Positions 43,500 to 51,932 of a stretch of DNA of 64,000 bases are shown here, piece by piece (position 1 is the first letter of the stretch; each line of letters starts with the position of its first letter). Both the position numbers and the translations under genes were made by a program. This DNA is from Eubacteriales bacterium (GTDB lineage Bacteria > Bacillota > Clostridia > Lachnospirales > Lachnospiraceae), in assembly GCA_030526665.1 (NCBI GenBank), contig JAUNCI010000001.1, forward strand, positions 8,895-72,894, read 5' to 3'. The notes beneath the pieces are model-generated. The model was not told the DNA's origin. It worked only from the letters and a program-made list of their open reading frames with translations, and made no database searches.

Positions 43500-44504
43500 A
43501 TGGAAAATTTCAAAAATAATCCAATTGTGAAAAAACTGGGATTCAACCGTATCGTTCTGGTTTGCGTTATGATCCTGATGTATATCGTATTCTCAATCGG
43601 AAGTATGAAACTTGGAAGCGGAAAACCACTTGGTGTTGATAACATGATGAGTGCATTGAACTATGCATACTTCCTTGGTTTTCTTGCACTTGGTGTTACA
43701 TTTGTAATTGCAACTGGTGGTATTGACTTCTCTATCGGACCGGTAATGTTCTGTGCTGCTTTGATTGGCGGACGTCTCCTTACAAAAGACGGATGGCCGT
43801 TGATCGTATGTCTGCTCATTACGATCGCTGTTGGATGTGTTTTTGGTATCGCGAATGGATTTTTGGTAGCATATATGGAGCTTCCATCCTTTATTTCCTC
43901 TATGGCTCTCATGATGATTGCCAAAGGTGTAGGTTCTGTATTTACACAGACACAGTCTATCAACTGGCCGCAGTCCGGAGATGAAAGCGGACTTGGAGCA
44001 TTCCGTAATCTTGTTAAATGGGATACCGGAAGTGCAACGATTCCTATGGGTCTGATTCTTCTTCTGATTACCGCAGTGATCTGTACTATTATTTTGAATA
44101 ATACAAAAGCCGGTCGTTATATTCTCTGTCTCGGAAGCAACAAAGAGGCAGTTCGTCTTTCCGGCGTTAATGTTAAAAAATGGGAAATGCTTGCATATAT
44201 TCTCTGTGGAACACTTGCAGGAATTGCGGCAATCTTCTATGTAGGTGCTTATACAACTGTAGGACCTGGACTTGGAGATACATTCAACAACGAAGCGATT
44301 GCAAGCTGCGTTATGGGTGGAACATCTATGTCCGGTGGTATCGCTTCGATCGGCGGTTCCATTATCGGTACAATGATTATCGCGCTTCTGCAGGAAGGTA
44401 TCCTCGCTATGAAATTCCAGAAAGATTATCAGTATCTGATTACCGGTATCATCGTAATTCTGGCTGTATATGCGGATATTCGAAGCAGAAGAAGAAAAAA
44501 TTAA
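43500..44504 (+). CDS. Sugar ABC transporter permease (RbsC type), first
   Basis: 334 residues, strongly hydrophobic with eight to ten predicted membrane helices (for example IVLVCVMILMYIVFSIGSM and LIVCLLITIAVGCVFGIANGF). Signature elements of the BPD_transp_2 family include TGGIDFSIGPVM, NTKAGRYILCLGSNKEAVRLSGVNV and MGGTSMSGG. AGGAGG precedes the ATG. It differs clearly from the second permease at 46053, so the two may form a heterodimer. Confidence 0.92.
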   Translation: MENFKNNPIVKKLGFNRIVLVCVMILMYIVFSIGSMKLGSGKPLGVDNMMSALNYAYFLGFLALGVTFVIATGGIDFSIGPVMFCAALIGGRLLTKDGWPLIVCLLITIAVGCVFGIANGFLVAYMELPSFISSMALMMIAKGVGSVFTQTQSINWPQSGDESGLGAFRNLVKWDTGSATIPMGLILLLITAVICTIILNNTKAGRYILCLGSNKEAVRLSGVNVKKWEMLAYILCGTLAGIAAIFYVGAYTTVGPGLGDTFNNEAIASCVMGGTSMSGGIASIGGSIIGTMIIALLQEGILAMKFQKDYQYLITGIIVILAVYADIRSRRRKN

Positions 44505-44546
44505 TCCATTGCATGGATCAATACAGAAAGGTGTATAGGTGAAGAC

Positions 44547-46040
44547 ATGGGTGAAGTCATTTTAACAATGCAAGGAATTGACAAGTCTTTCCCGGGTGTA
44601 CATGCGCTTGACCATGTAAATCTGGAAATTAGAAAAGGCGAAGTACATGCCCTCATGGGTGAGAATGGTGCCGGTAAGTCTACCCTGATGAAGGTATTGA
44701 CCGGTATTTATACAAAAGATTCCGGAACCATTACTTATGAAGGTCAGGAAGTTGAATTCAACGGACCGAGAGATGCCCAGGCAAAGGGTATCGTGATCGT
44801 TCATCAGGAATTAAACATGATGAACCACCTTACGGTTGCACAGAATATTTTTATCGGCCGTGAAATTATGAACGGCAAGCTGATCAATGATGCAAAAATG
44901 AACGAAGAAGCTGCAAAATTATTCAAGCAGCTGAATATCGATATTGACCCGGCTGAAAAGATGGGAAATCTTACCGTAGGTAAACAGCAGATGTGTGAGA
45001 TCGCAAAAGCAATTTCGCATGAAGCAAAGGTCATCATTTTTGATGAGCCGTCAGCGGCTTTGACAGAAGCGGAAATTGAGGAATTATTCAAGATTATTCG
45101 TGACCTGAGAGCCAAACAGCTTGGTATCGTATATATCTCACATCGAATGGATGAGATCAAAGTTATCACAGACCGTGTAACGGTAATGCGAGATGGCGGA
45201 TATGTAGGAACTCTGATTACAGAAGAATGTACCAAAGATGACATCATCAACATGATGGTTGGTCGTGTAATTTATGAAGATCCAAAAACACACAGCATGG
45301 TGGCACCGGATGCTCCTGTCGTTCTGAAAGTTGAGAATCTGAATGCAGGAAAAATGGTACAGAATGTAAGCTTTGAACTTCACAAAGGTGAAATCCTCGG
45401 ATTCTCCGGACTGATGGGTGCCGGAAGAACCGAAACAGCCAGAGCTTTATTTGGAGCGGATCCAAAAGAGAGCGGAAAAGTATATATCAATGGAAAAGAA
45501 ATTGATATTAAAAATCCTATGGATGCCGTAAAACATGGTATCGGATATCTCTCAGAGGATAGAAAAAGATATGGTATCGTTGTTGGAAAAAGTGTTGCGG
45601 AAAATACAACAATGGCAACTCTTACAGAGTACATGAAAGGCCTTTTCATCAACAAGAAAAAAGAGAAAAAGATTGCTGAAGAATATGTTGCATCTTTGAA
45701 AACCAAAACACCATCTGTAGATCAGCTGGTGGTGAATCTGTCCGGTGGTAACCAGCAGAAGGTCGTAATTGCAAAATGGCTGGTTCGAAACTGTGATATC
45801 CTGATCTTCGATGAACCGACAAGAGGTATCGATGTAGGGGCGAAGAGTGAAATCTACACTTTGATGAATGAGCTGGTAGCTCAGGGTAAATCCATCATCA
45901 TGATTTCCTCTGAAATGACAGAAATTTTAAGAATGAGTGACCGTGTAATCGTAATGTGTGAAGGTAAAAAGACAGGCGAGATCGATATCTCCGAAGCTAC
46001 ACAGGAAAACATTATGCATGCGGCAACTCTGAGAAATTAG
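44547..46040 (+). CDS. Sugar ABC transporter ATPase (MglA/RbsA type), copy 2
   Basis: 497 residues. Differs from the ATPase at 41995 by MQGIDKSF for MKGIDKSF, HVNLEIRK for HVDLEIRK and GREIMNGK for GREMMNGK, all else being the same. All ATPase motifs are intact. It starts with ATG where copy 1 uses GTG. It sits 12 bases ahead of the second permease. Two functional copies of an otherwise shared subunit in one transporter operon is unusual. Confidence 0.94.
   Translation: MGEVILTMQGIDKSFPGVHALDHVNLEIRKGEVHALMGENGAGKSTLMKVLTGIYTKDSGTITYEGQEVEFNGPRDAQAKGIVIVHQELNMMNHLTVAQNIFIGREIMNGKLINDAKMNEEAAKLFKQLNIDIDPAEKMGNLTVGKQQMCEIAKAISHEAKVIIFDEPSAALTEAEIEELFKIIRDLRAKQLGIVYISHRMDEIKVITDRVTVMRDGGYVGTLITEECTKDDIINMMVGRVIYEDPKTHSMVAPDAPVVLKVENLNAGKMVQNVSFELHKGEILGFSGLMGAGRTETARALFGADPKESGKVYINGKEIDIKNPMDAVKHGIGYLSEDRKRYGIVVGKSVAENTTMATLTEYMKGLFINKKKEKKIAEEYVASLKTKTPSVDQLVVNLSGGNQQKVVIAKWLVRNCDILIFDEPTRGIDVGAKSEIYTLMNELVAQGKSIIMISSEMTEILRMSDRVIVMCEGKKTGEIDISEATQENIMHAATLRN
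44934..45964 (+). repeat. 1,031-bp identical tract, copy 2
   Basis: Partner of 42382-43412. The first mismatch on the 3' side is the third base of the Gly codon in CEGKK (GGC versus GGT); on the 5' side it is CTG versus TTA for the Leu before NIDIDP. Confidence 0.85.
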
Positions 46041-46052
46041 GAGGAGAGAAAG

Positions 46053-47066
46053 ATGAACGAAAAAAAGGGAAATGCTTTTACCAATAATCCTATTGTAAAA
46101 GCAATTGGTCTTCAGAAAATCGTAGTAGTTTTAGTTATTGTGCTGTTGGCAGCATTCTTTAGCATTATGAGTCCTGCTTTCAGACAGTATTCTACACTGG
46201 TAAGTTTGTTTGACTATTCATACTATATTACATTCATGGCAATTGGTGTTACATTCTGTTTGATTACAGGTGGTAATGACCTTTCTGTTGGTACCGGTAT
46301 GGTGTGCTATAGTTTGTTTGGTGGATATCTCATTGTTCATATGGGCCTCCCGGTTGGTGTTGGTATGATTGCAACGATCCTTCTCGGTATGGTGATTGGT
46401 TTATTAAATGCCTTCCTCGTTGCGGTTTGGGATCTTCCTCCATTTATCGCAACACTTGGAACAATGATGATGACACGTGGTCTTGGATCCATTCTAACCG
46501 GCGGTCTTTCTATTGCATGGCCTGCAACAGCAGTTCCACAGGGATGGTTCAGAAGTATTTTCAAATACAAAACATTGAATTCAGCAGGAAAACCACTCAT
46601 GATTCCGGTTGGTTTCATTCTTGTACTTATCTGCATTATTGTAATGTCAATTTTCCTGAACAAATCAAAACCGGGTCGTTACATTATTGCGATCGGAAGT
46701 AACAAAGAAGCAACCAGACTTTCCGGTATCAATGTTGTGAAATATCAGGGACTTGCATATCTGATCTCAGGTTTCTTTGCAGGTCTTGCAGGTATTGCAT
46801 ATGCAGCTACATTCCAGTCTATTGCTCCCGGAACAGGTGCAGGTCTGGAATTGGATGCCATCGCCGGCGCTATCATTGGTGGTACATCAATGACGGGTGG
46901 TGTTGGTACGATCACAGGTACACTTCTCGGTGTATTCGTTATGTCTCTTCTGAAAACCGGTCTTCCATATATTGGTCTTCAGGCAAACTGGCAGCAGATC
47001 ATCACAGGTATCGTTTTGATAGTGGCTATCTTTATCGATGTACTGAAAAATAAAAAAACTGCATAA
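46053..47066 (+). CDS. Sugar ABC transporter permease (RbsC type), second
   Basis: 337 residues, same family as the permease at 43500 but clearly diverged. It has TGGNDLSVGTGMVC, KSKPGRYIIAIGSNKEATRLSGINV and GGTSMTGGVG. AGGAG precedes the ATG. It lies 12 bases after the second ATPase copy, repeating the ATPase-permease module. Confidence 0.92.
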   Translation: MNEKKGNAFTNNPIVKAIGLQKIVVVLVIVLLAAFFSIMSPAFRQYSTLVSLFDYSYYITFMAIGVTFCLITGGNDLSVGTGMVCYSLFGGYLIVHMGLPVGVGMIATILLGMVIGLLNAFLVAVWDLPPFIATLGTMMMTRGLGSILTGGLSIAWPATAVPQGWFRSIFKYKTLNSAGKPLMIPVGFILVLICIIVMSIFLNKSKPGRYIIAIGSNKEATRLSGINVVKYQGLAYLISGFFAGLAGIAYAATFQSIAPGTGAGLELDAIAGAIIGGTSMTGGVGTITGTLLGVFVMSLLKTGLPYIGLQANWQQIITGIVLIVAIFIDVLKNKKTA

Positions 47067-47074
47067 AAATAAAG

Positions 47075-47103
47075 TGGACAATGAAAAATATTTGTGCTAT
47101 AAT
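47075..47103 (+). promoter_or_regulatory. Separate promoter for the binding protein
   Basis: TGGACA (47075-47080), 17 bases, TATAAT (47098-47103), about 150 bases upstream of the binding-protein gene. It would allow the binding protein to be made in excess over the membrane components, as is usual. Confidence 0.7.
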
Positions 47104-47250
47104 ACATATCAAATTAAAGGAAGCTGCACAAATAGCCGTCAAAATGAACAAAAGAAGCAAAAACACGAAGTGCAAAATAATTATGGTATGTACCGGTAGA
47201 GGCAATCCGGTCAACATATAAATTTTCAATAATCTCAAGGAGGATTAAAA

Positions 47251-48297
47251 ATGACAAAGAAAGTATTAAGCGTTGCATTAGTAGCAGCAATGGTTGGATC
47301 CATGACATGCGCAGTATCAGCTGCAGATTACGCTGGAATGAAAATTGAAATCGTATCCAAAGGTTTCCAGCATCAGTATTGGCAGGCCGTTAAAAAAGGT
47401 GCTGAAGAAAAAGCTGAAGAACTTGGCTGTACAATCAACTTCGTAGGACCTAACTCAGAATCTGACTATGCTGACCAGGTACAGATGCTCAACGCAGCTA
47501 TCAACTCTGAACCATCAGCTATCGGTCTTGCTGCTCTTTCTACAGAAACTTGTCTTGATTCTATCAAAGATGCACAGAGCAAAAACATCCCGATCATCGG
47601 TTTCGACTCTGGTGTTCCAGGTGCTCCAGAAGGTGCTATCGTTGCTAACGCAGCTACAGATAACTATGCAGCAGGTGAACTTGCAGCAGAAAAAGGTTAT
47701 GAAGCAATCAAAGATAAAATCGATGCAGCAGAAGCTCCTGTACGTATCGGTGTATTAGCTCAGGATGCTGTTTCTGAATCCGTTATGAACCGTGGTCTTG
47801 GATTCATCGACAAAATGGCAGAACTTACAGGCGGCGTTAAACTTGAAGGTAACGATGCATATGTAAATGGTGCTACATGCGAAAATAAAGACGATGCTAA
47901 AGTTATCATCGAAACACTTGTTCCTTCACAGGTTACATCTGAACTTTCAGCTATCGACTGCCAGACACTCCTTAACAAAGATGACATTATCTGCATCTAT
48001 GGTTCTAACCAGCATTCAGCAGAAGCTATGGTAACTGGTGATGAAAACTATGGAAGACTTGGAAATGACGTTGTAGGTATCGGATTTGACTCTGGTGCTG
48101 TTACAAAAGCTGCTGTAGCTAGCGGACAGTTCCTTGGTGCTATTACTCAGGCTCCAGTAGCTATGGGTGCTAAAGTTGTTGAACTTGCTTGTGCAGCTGC
48201 AGCTGGTGAAACAGTTGAAGACGTTGACACAGGATGCCAGTGGTACACAGCTGAAAATATGGAAGATCCTGAAATCGCACAGAACCTGTACGACTAA
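47251..48297 (+). CDS. Sugar-binding protein of the ABC transporter
   Basis: 348 residues. A Sec signal peptide spans residues 1-25 with AVSA-AD as likely signal peptidase I site. The Cys at residue 20 is in SMTC, which is a poor lipobox; most Gram-positive binding proteins are lipoproteins, so anchoring is unclear. The mature part is a type 4 periplasmic-binding domain (FQHQYWQAVKKGAEEKAEEL, PSAIGLAALSTE, IIGFDSGVPGAP, VVGIGFDSGAVTKAAVASGQ). GGAGG precedes the ATG. The ligand is not readable; RbsB-like pentose/hexose binders are the nearest type. Confidence 0.9.
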   Translation: MTKKVLSVALVAAMVGSMTCAVSAADYAGMKIEIVSKGFQHQYWQAVKKGAEEKAEELGCTINFVGPNSESDYADQVQMLNAAINSEPSAIGLAALSTETCLDSIKDAQSKNIPIIGFDSGVPGAPEGAIVANAATDNYAAGELAAEKGYEAIKDKIDAAEAPVRIGVLAQDAVSESVMNRGLGFIDKMAELTGGVKLEGNDAYVNGATCENKDDAKVIIETLVPSQVTSELSAIDCQTLLNKDDIICIYGSNQHSAEAMVTGDENYGRLGNDVVGIGFDSGAVTKAAVASGQFLGAITQAPVAMGAKVVELACAAAAGETVEDVDTGCQWYTAENMEDPEIAQNLYD

Positions 48298-48354
48298 TCA
48301 GAAATTTCATAATTCAATTTGCTGAGATAAATCAGTGATTATATGAATCTTTTG

Positions 48355-48384
48355 CTCCCCCGGTTTTGCCGGGGGAGTTTTTAT
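48355..48384 (+). terminator. Strong terminator after the transporter
   Basis: Perfect GC-rich stem CTCCCCCGG/CCGGGGGAG (48355-48363 with 48369-48377), 5-nt loop, then TTTTTAT. Confidence 0.93.
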
Positions 48385-48480
48385 GTCTGATAAGATTTTA
48401 GATTCGTGTCATTTTATTTTGAATTTTATCCGGCGGTTAGAAAAATATGCCTATTTTCGGTCTGATTTTGTAAGGAGTAA

Positions 48481-48509
48481 TTGACAGTGAATCGTATCTA
48501 AAGTATTAT
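48481..48509 (+). promoter_or_regulatory. Promoter of the second GRE operon
   Basis: TTGACA (48481-48486), exactly 17 bases, TATTAT (48504-48509). The predicted start is near 48516, so the operator-like palindrome at 48543-48569 lies in the transcribed leader. Confidence 0.8.
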
Positions 48510-48542
48510 TAGATTAATAGAAATCTGTTATTTTTTTACACC

Positions 48543-48569
48543 AATTGGTATCATATACTAATACCAATT
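48543..48569. promoter_or_regulatory. Candidate operator (GntR/AraR type)
   Basis: AATTGGTAT (48543-48551), 9-base spacer, ATACCAATT (48561-48569): perfect 9-base inverted arms just ahead of the TGGAGGG ribosome site. The GntR-type regulator encoded in the same operon (51932) is the likely binder. The same arms could also fold as RNA. Confidence 0.7.
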
Positions 48570-48580
48570 TTGGAGGGACT

Positions 48581-49453
48581 ATGAAGTTAAAAGTATTTCA
48601 AAAAGGCTTTAATTATTCACAGGATGGCAGAGGCAATCGCTTGATTTTTCATCTGCAGGGCTGCAATATGCATTGCCCATGGTGTTCAAATCCGGAAGGA
48701 ATGGCAATGAACGGTGTTTTAATGACCGACAAAGAATGGCTGAGTGACAGCTGCTGTCCGAATGGTGCGGTAAAGGACAAAATACTGGATCGTACAGTGT
48801 GTAAAACCTGCGAAGATATGCCGTGCACAAAAAGAAGACGACAAAAAGGGCTGCGATTGTCTTATCAGGAAATGGAAGTGGATCAGATCGTAAAAGAGTG
48901 CGTGAAGAGTCGGCCGATGTTTTTTGATGGCGGTGGAGTGACTTTGACAGGCGGAGAAATCAGTATGCAGTTCGAAGCTGTCAAAGAGCTGCTCGGAAAA
49001 CTAAAAGAACAGGGCATTCACTGTGCAATTGAAAGTAATGGATCGCATCCTCGTATGACGGAATTGATTCCACTGGTTGATGAATGGATTATGGATATCA
49101 AGCATTATGATGATGAGAAACATAAAGCGTGGATTGGAATATCCAATGAACAGACAATTAAGACGATTCGAGAAGCAGCTCAAAAACATGGAGATGTTCT
49201 TTTGAGAATTCCGTTGATTCCGGGTTTTAATGATGGTCCGGATGATGCGGAAGGGTTTGCGAATCTGCTGGGACCAATCGCATCACGAAAAAATGTACGA
49301 ATGGAATTGCTTATATATCATGAGTTTGGAAAAGGAAAATATGAGCAGTGCGGTATGGAATACAAAATGAAACCGGGACGAATTAAACCGGAGACAGTGA
49401 AAACGATGAAAGAAGCCTTTGCAAAAAAAGGAATTGAAATCGTGCATACATAA
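48581..49453 (+). CDS. Divergent GRE-activating enzyme (radical SAM)
   Basis: 290 residues from the ATG at 48581 with GGAGGG upstream. The radical SAM motif is Cys28-x3-Cys32-x2-Cys35 (QGCNMHCPWC). The usual IHDGPGIRT ahead of it is replaced by NYSQDGRGNRL, a clear departure from standard activases. A Cys-rich insert at ~60-90 (SCCPNG, CKTCEDMPC) resembles a reduced auxiliary cluster domain. LTGGEISMQFEAVKELL gives the GGE motif and EWIMDIKHYDDEKHKAW matches PflA-like activases. It lies 88 bases ahead of the divergent GRE and is surely its partner. Confidence 0.88.
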   Translation: MKLKVFQKGFNYSQDGRGNRLIFHLQGCNMHCPWCSNPEGMAMNGVLMTDKEWLSDSCCPNGAVKDKILDRTVCKTCEDMPCTKRRRQKGLRLSYQEMEVDQIVKECVKSRPMFFDGGGVTLTGGEISMQFEAVKELLGKLKEQGIHCAIESNGSHPRMTELIPLVDEWIMDIKHYDDEKHKAWIGISNEQTIKTIREAAQKHGDVLLRIPLIPGFNDGPDDAEGFANLLGPIASRKNVRMELLIYHEFGKGKYEQCGMEYKMKPGRIKPETVKTMKEAFAKKGIEIVHT

Positions 49454-49541
49454 TATATTAGATGTAAGATGACTGTTTAAAAACAAAAAACAAAATTAAA
49501 AAAATATAAAGAAAGAATATAATGCGAAAAGGAGAAAACCT

Positions 49542-51932
49542 ATGAAAATTCAAGAGATTTACAATGCTTCTGAAATCACAGCTCTTGCAAAAGATCGTTT
49601 TGTAGAGGAACGTGCATTGAACCATCTGGAAGGATGGTTTCTGGCAAGAGAAATCGCTATGGAATGCGATGAAACATTCAAGGCAGAGCCGGATTCTATC
49701 CGTATTGCAAAAACACTGGTAGAAGTTATGAAACGAATCCCATTGACACTTGGAGATTACCATGTGTTTGCAGGAACACAGGATGATGCATTTGCCCGTT
49801 CTTATGCACTGATCAATCCTGCATTTCAGGTTAGCTCATTTTCCGGCTACTGTGACCCGACAGCTGTGTTTGGTGATATTGATCCGATCGGTGATATTAC
49901 AGCAGAGAGAATTGCGCATGTAAAAGAATACTATTCTCACAATGATTATGCGAATGCTTTGACCGCGGCATATGCTCCTGTAGAAAAGTACACAGGTGAA
50001 GCGACCTTTTTTATGGAACAGGTTACCGGACATGTCATTCCGGATGTTCGCCATTATCTGGAAGTGGGAGCACTTGCTGTTCAGAAAGAAATTCTGGAAA
50101 ATCAGGCACAGACAGATGATGAAGCGAAAAAGACATACTACGAAGCAATGAAAATTTCGATTGATGCAATGCTGATTCTGGCAGAGCGATATGCTGTTAT
50201 GGCGGAAGAAAAAGCGAATGCAGCGGAAGGAAAAGCAAAAGAACGCTTCACACTCATGGCTCAGACTCTGAGAAAAGTTCCGGCAAACGGTGCAGCTAAC
50301 CTTTATGAAGCGGTACAGTCGTTCCTTTTGATCTGGCAGACGATGACTGTTGAGCAGACACCAAATCCGTTTGCATTTTCTGTAGGAAACGCGGATCGTC
50401 TGTTTGAGCCATATCGTGCAAAAGAAGATCTGGACAGAGATACAACAGCAGCACTTTTGAAACATATGCTGGTATTCTTTAATGTTGCAGACAGAAGCTG
50501 GGCAATTTCTCAGAATCTGATTATCGGCGGAAGAGATGTACTTGGAAATGATCTGACCAATGCTACATCCTACGCATTGTTTGATGCATACTTTGATATG
50601 AACCTTCCACAGCCGATCTTATCAGTGAAACTTCATAAAAATACTCCGAAAAAACTGTATGAAGAGATGGGAAGATTTTTCTTTACACCGGGTGTACTGA
50701 CGCCGTCTTTATTTAATGATGACGCATTGTTTGAAGTTCTTGAAAATCACGGTGTTGCCGTAAGTGACCTGCCGGACTATTCTGTTGCAGGATGCCAGGA
50801 ACCATTGATCATGGGAAAAGATAACGGAAATACAACAAACAGCTGGCTGAATCTTCCTAAGGTGCTGGAACTTGTGCTGCAGGGTGGAAAATCAGAGATT
50901 ACCGGAACACAAATCGGCAAAACAATGGAAGAACTGGGATATCAAAATGAAGTGAATCTTCTGAAAAATATTCGTGAAGTTTTCTATAAGGAACTGGATT
51001 TCTATGTGGATCAGATGACTACAGCAGCTAATGCAGCATCAAAAGCGCTTAGTCTTCTTCAGGTTCCATTCCTTTCTTCTATGATGGGAGGTATTGATTC
51101 CGGTATCGATATGCGTGATGTTACACAGCAGGGAACACCATACAATGGAAGCGGATGCCTGATTCATGGTCTGAGCGTCATGGCAGATTCCTTTATTGCA
51201 ATCGATACCTTACTTGAGGAAAGACCGGAAGATGCCGGACGTATGCTGGAAGCATTGAGAACAAATTTCGAAAATGATGAGGAAATGCATCAGTATTTGG
51301 CATCCTGTGATAAATTCGGAAACAATATCGAAGATGTAGATAAAGAAGCTGTTGAAATTGCAGAAAAAGTCTCTGAAATCGTAGCTTCCAAGAAAAATTA
51401 TCTCGGAAATCCATTCCGTCCTGACTTTGCAACACCATCCACACATCTGATGTATGGTTACTGGGTTGGCGCAACACCGGATGGAAGAAAATCCAGAGAA
51501 ATGCTGAACTATGGTGTAGACCCGTTATTCGGAGACGCTTCCAATGGTCTCGGAATGCGTATGCTTTCCAACAGACAGCTTCCGTTTGAAAAATTCGTCG
51601 GAGGTTATGCATCTCATCTTGGTATTAATCCGGGATACTTCCATGGCAAAACAATGGAAGAAAAAGGTGTGGAGTTCAAGACAAAGATCTTTGATCCGTT
51701 ATTCTTCAGCAATTACGATGAAGGAAGCGTTTCACCATTCTATTTATATGTAAATGTAACAACTCCGGAGATGCTCAGAAAAGTACTGGCAAATCCGAAA
51801 AAATACGCACCAAGCGGAGTATATATTGTTCGTATCCATGGAACATTTGTTAACTTCCTCGATTTGTCACCGGAAATTCAGGAGGATATTATCAAACGTC
51901 TGGATCCGGCTTCTACCGAAATGAGCGCGTAA
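49542..51932 (+). CDS. Divergent glycyl radical enzyme, substrate unknown
   Basis: 796 residues. Candidate thiyl Cys418 in SVAGCQEPLIMG, with Glu420 two residues on, as in dehydratase-type GREs, but with Gln in between where propanediol dehydratase has Val. The radical Gly is most likely Gly767 in VRIHGTFVNF. The usual motif is RVxGYxA, so the Tyr is replaced by Thr and Ala by Val. The following LSPEIQEDIIKR aligns with the C-terminal helix of known GREs. NLIIGGRDVLGNDLTN and YWVGATPDGRKS are shared GRE blocks. AAAGGAG precedes the ATG. Neighbours are an activase, a regulator and sugar kinases, so a sugar or sugar phosphate is the probable substrate. I cannot match it to a characterised GRE. 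Confidence 0.85.
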   Translation: MKIQEIYNASEITALAKDRFVEERALNHLEGWFLAREIAMECDETFKAEPDSIRIAKTLVEVMKRIPLTLGDYHVFAGTQDDAFARSYALINPAFQVSSFSGYCDPTAVFGDIDPIGDITAERIAHVKEYYSHNDYANALTAAYAPVEKYTGEATFFMEQVTGHVIPDVRHYLEVGALAVQKEILENQAQTDDEAKKTYYEAMKISIDAMLILAERYAVMAEEKANAAEGKAKERFTLMAQTLRKVPANGAANLYEAVQSFLLIWQTMTVEQTPNPFAFSVGNADRLFEPYRAKEDLDRDTTAALLKHMLVFFNVADRSWAISQNLIIGGRDVLGNDLTNATSYALFDAYFDMNLPQPILSVKLHKNTPKKLYEEMGRFFFTPGVLTPSLFNDDALFEVLENHGVAVSDLPDYSVAGCQEPLIMGKDNGNTTNSWLNLPKVLELVLQGGKSEITGTQIGKTMEELGYQNEVNLLKNIREVFYKELDFYVDQMTTAANAASKALSLLQVPFLSSMMGGIDSGIDMRDVTQQGTPYNGSGCLIHGLSVMADSFIAIDTLLEERPEDAGRMLEALRTNFENDEEMHQYLASCDKFGNNIEDVDKEAVEIAEKVSEIVASKKNYLGNPFRPDFATPSTHLMYGYWVGATPDGRKSREMLNYGVDPLFGDASNGLGMRMLSNRQLPFEKFVGGYASHLGINPGYFHGKTMEEKGVEFKTKIFDPLFFSNYDEGSVSPFYLYVNVTTPEMLRKVLANPKKYAPSGVYIVRIHGTFVNFLDLSPEIQEDIIKRLDPASTEMSA

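Noticed and set aside
44547..46040. The second ATPase as an assembly duplication error
   Set aside because: The 5' ~390 bp and 3' end differ from copy 1 at many silent sites and the following permeases differ, so it is a genuine second gene.
48543..48580. Earlier start for the second activase at 48545
   Set aside because: It would place the operator and ribosome site inside the gene; the ATG at 48581 has an ideal GGAGGG upstream.
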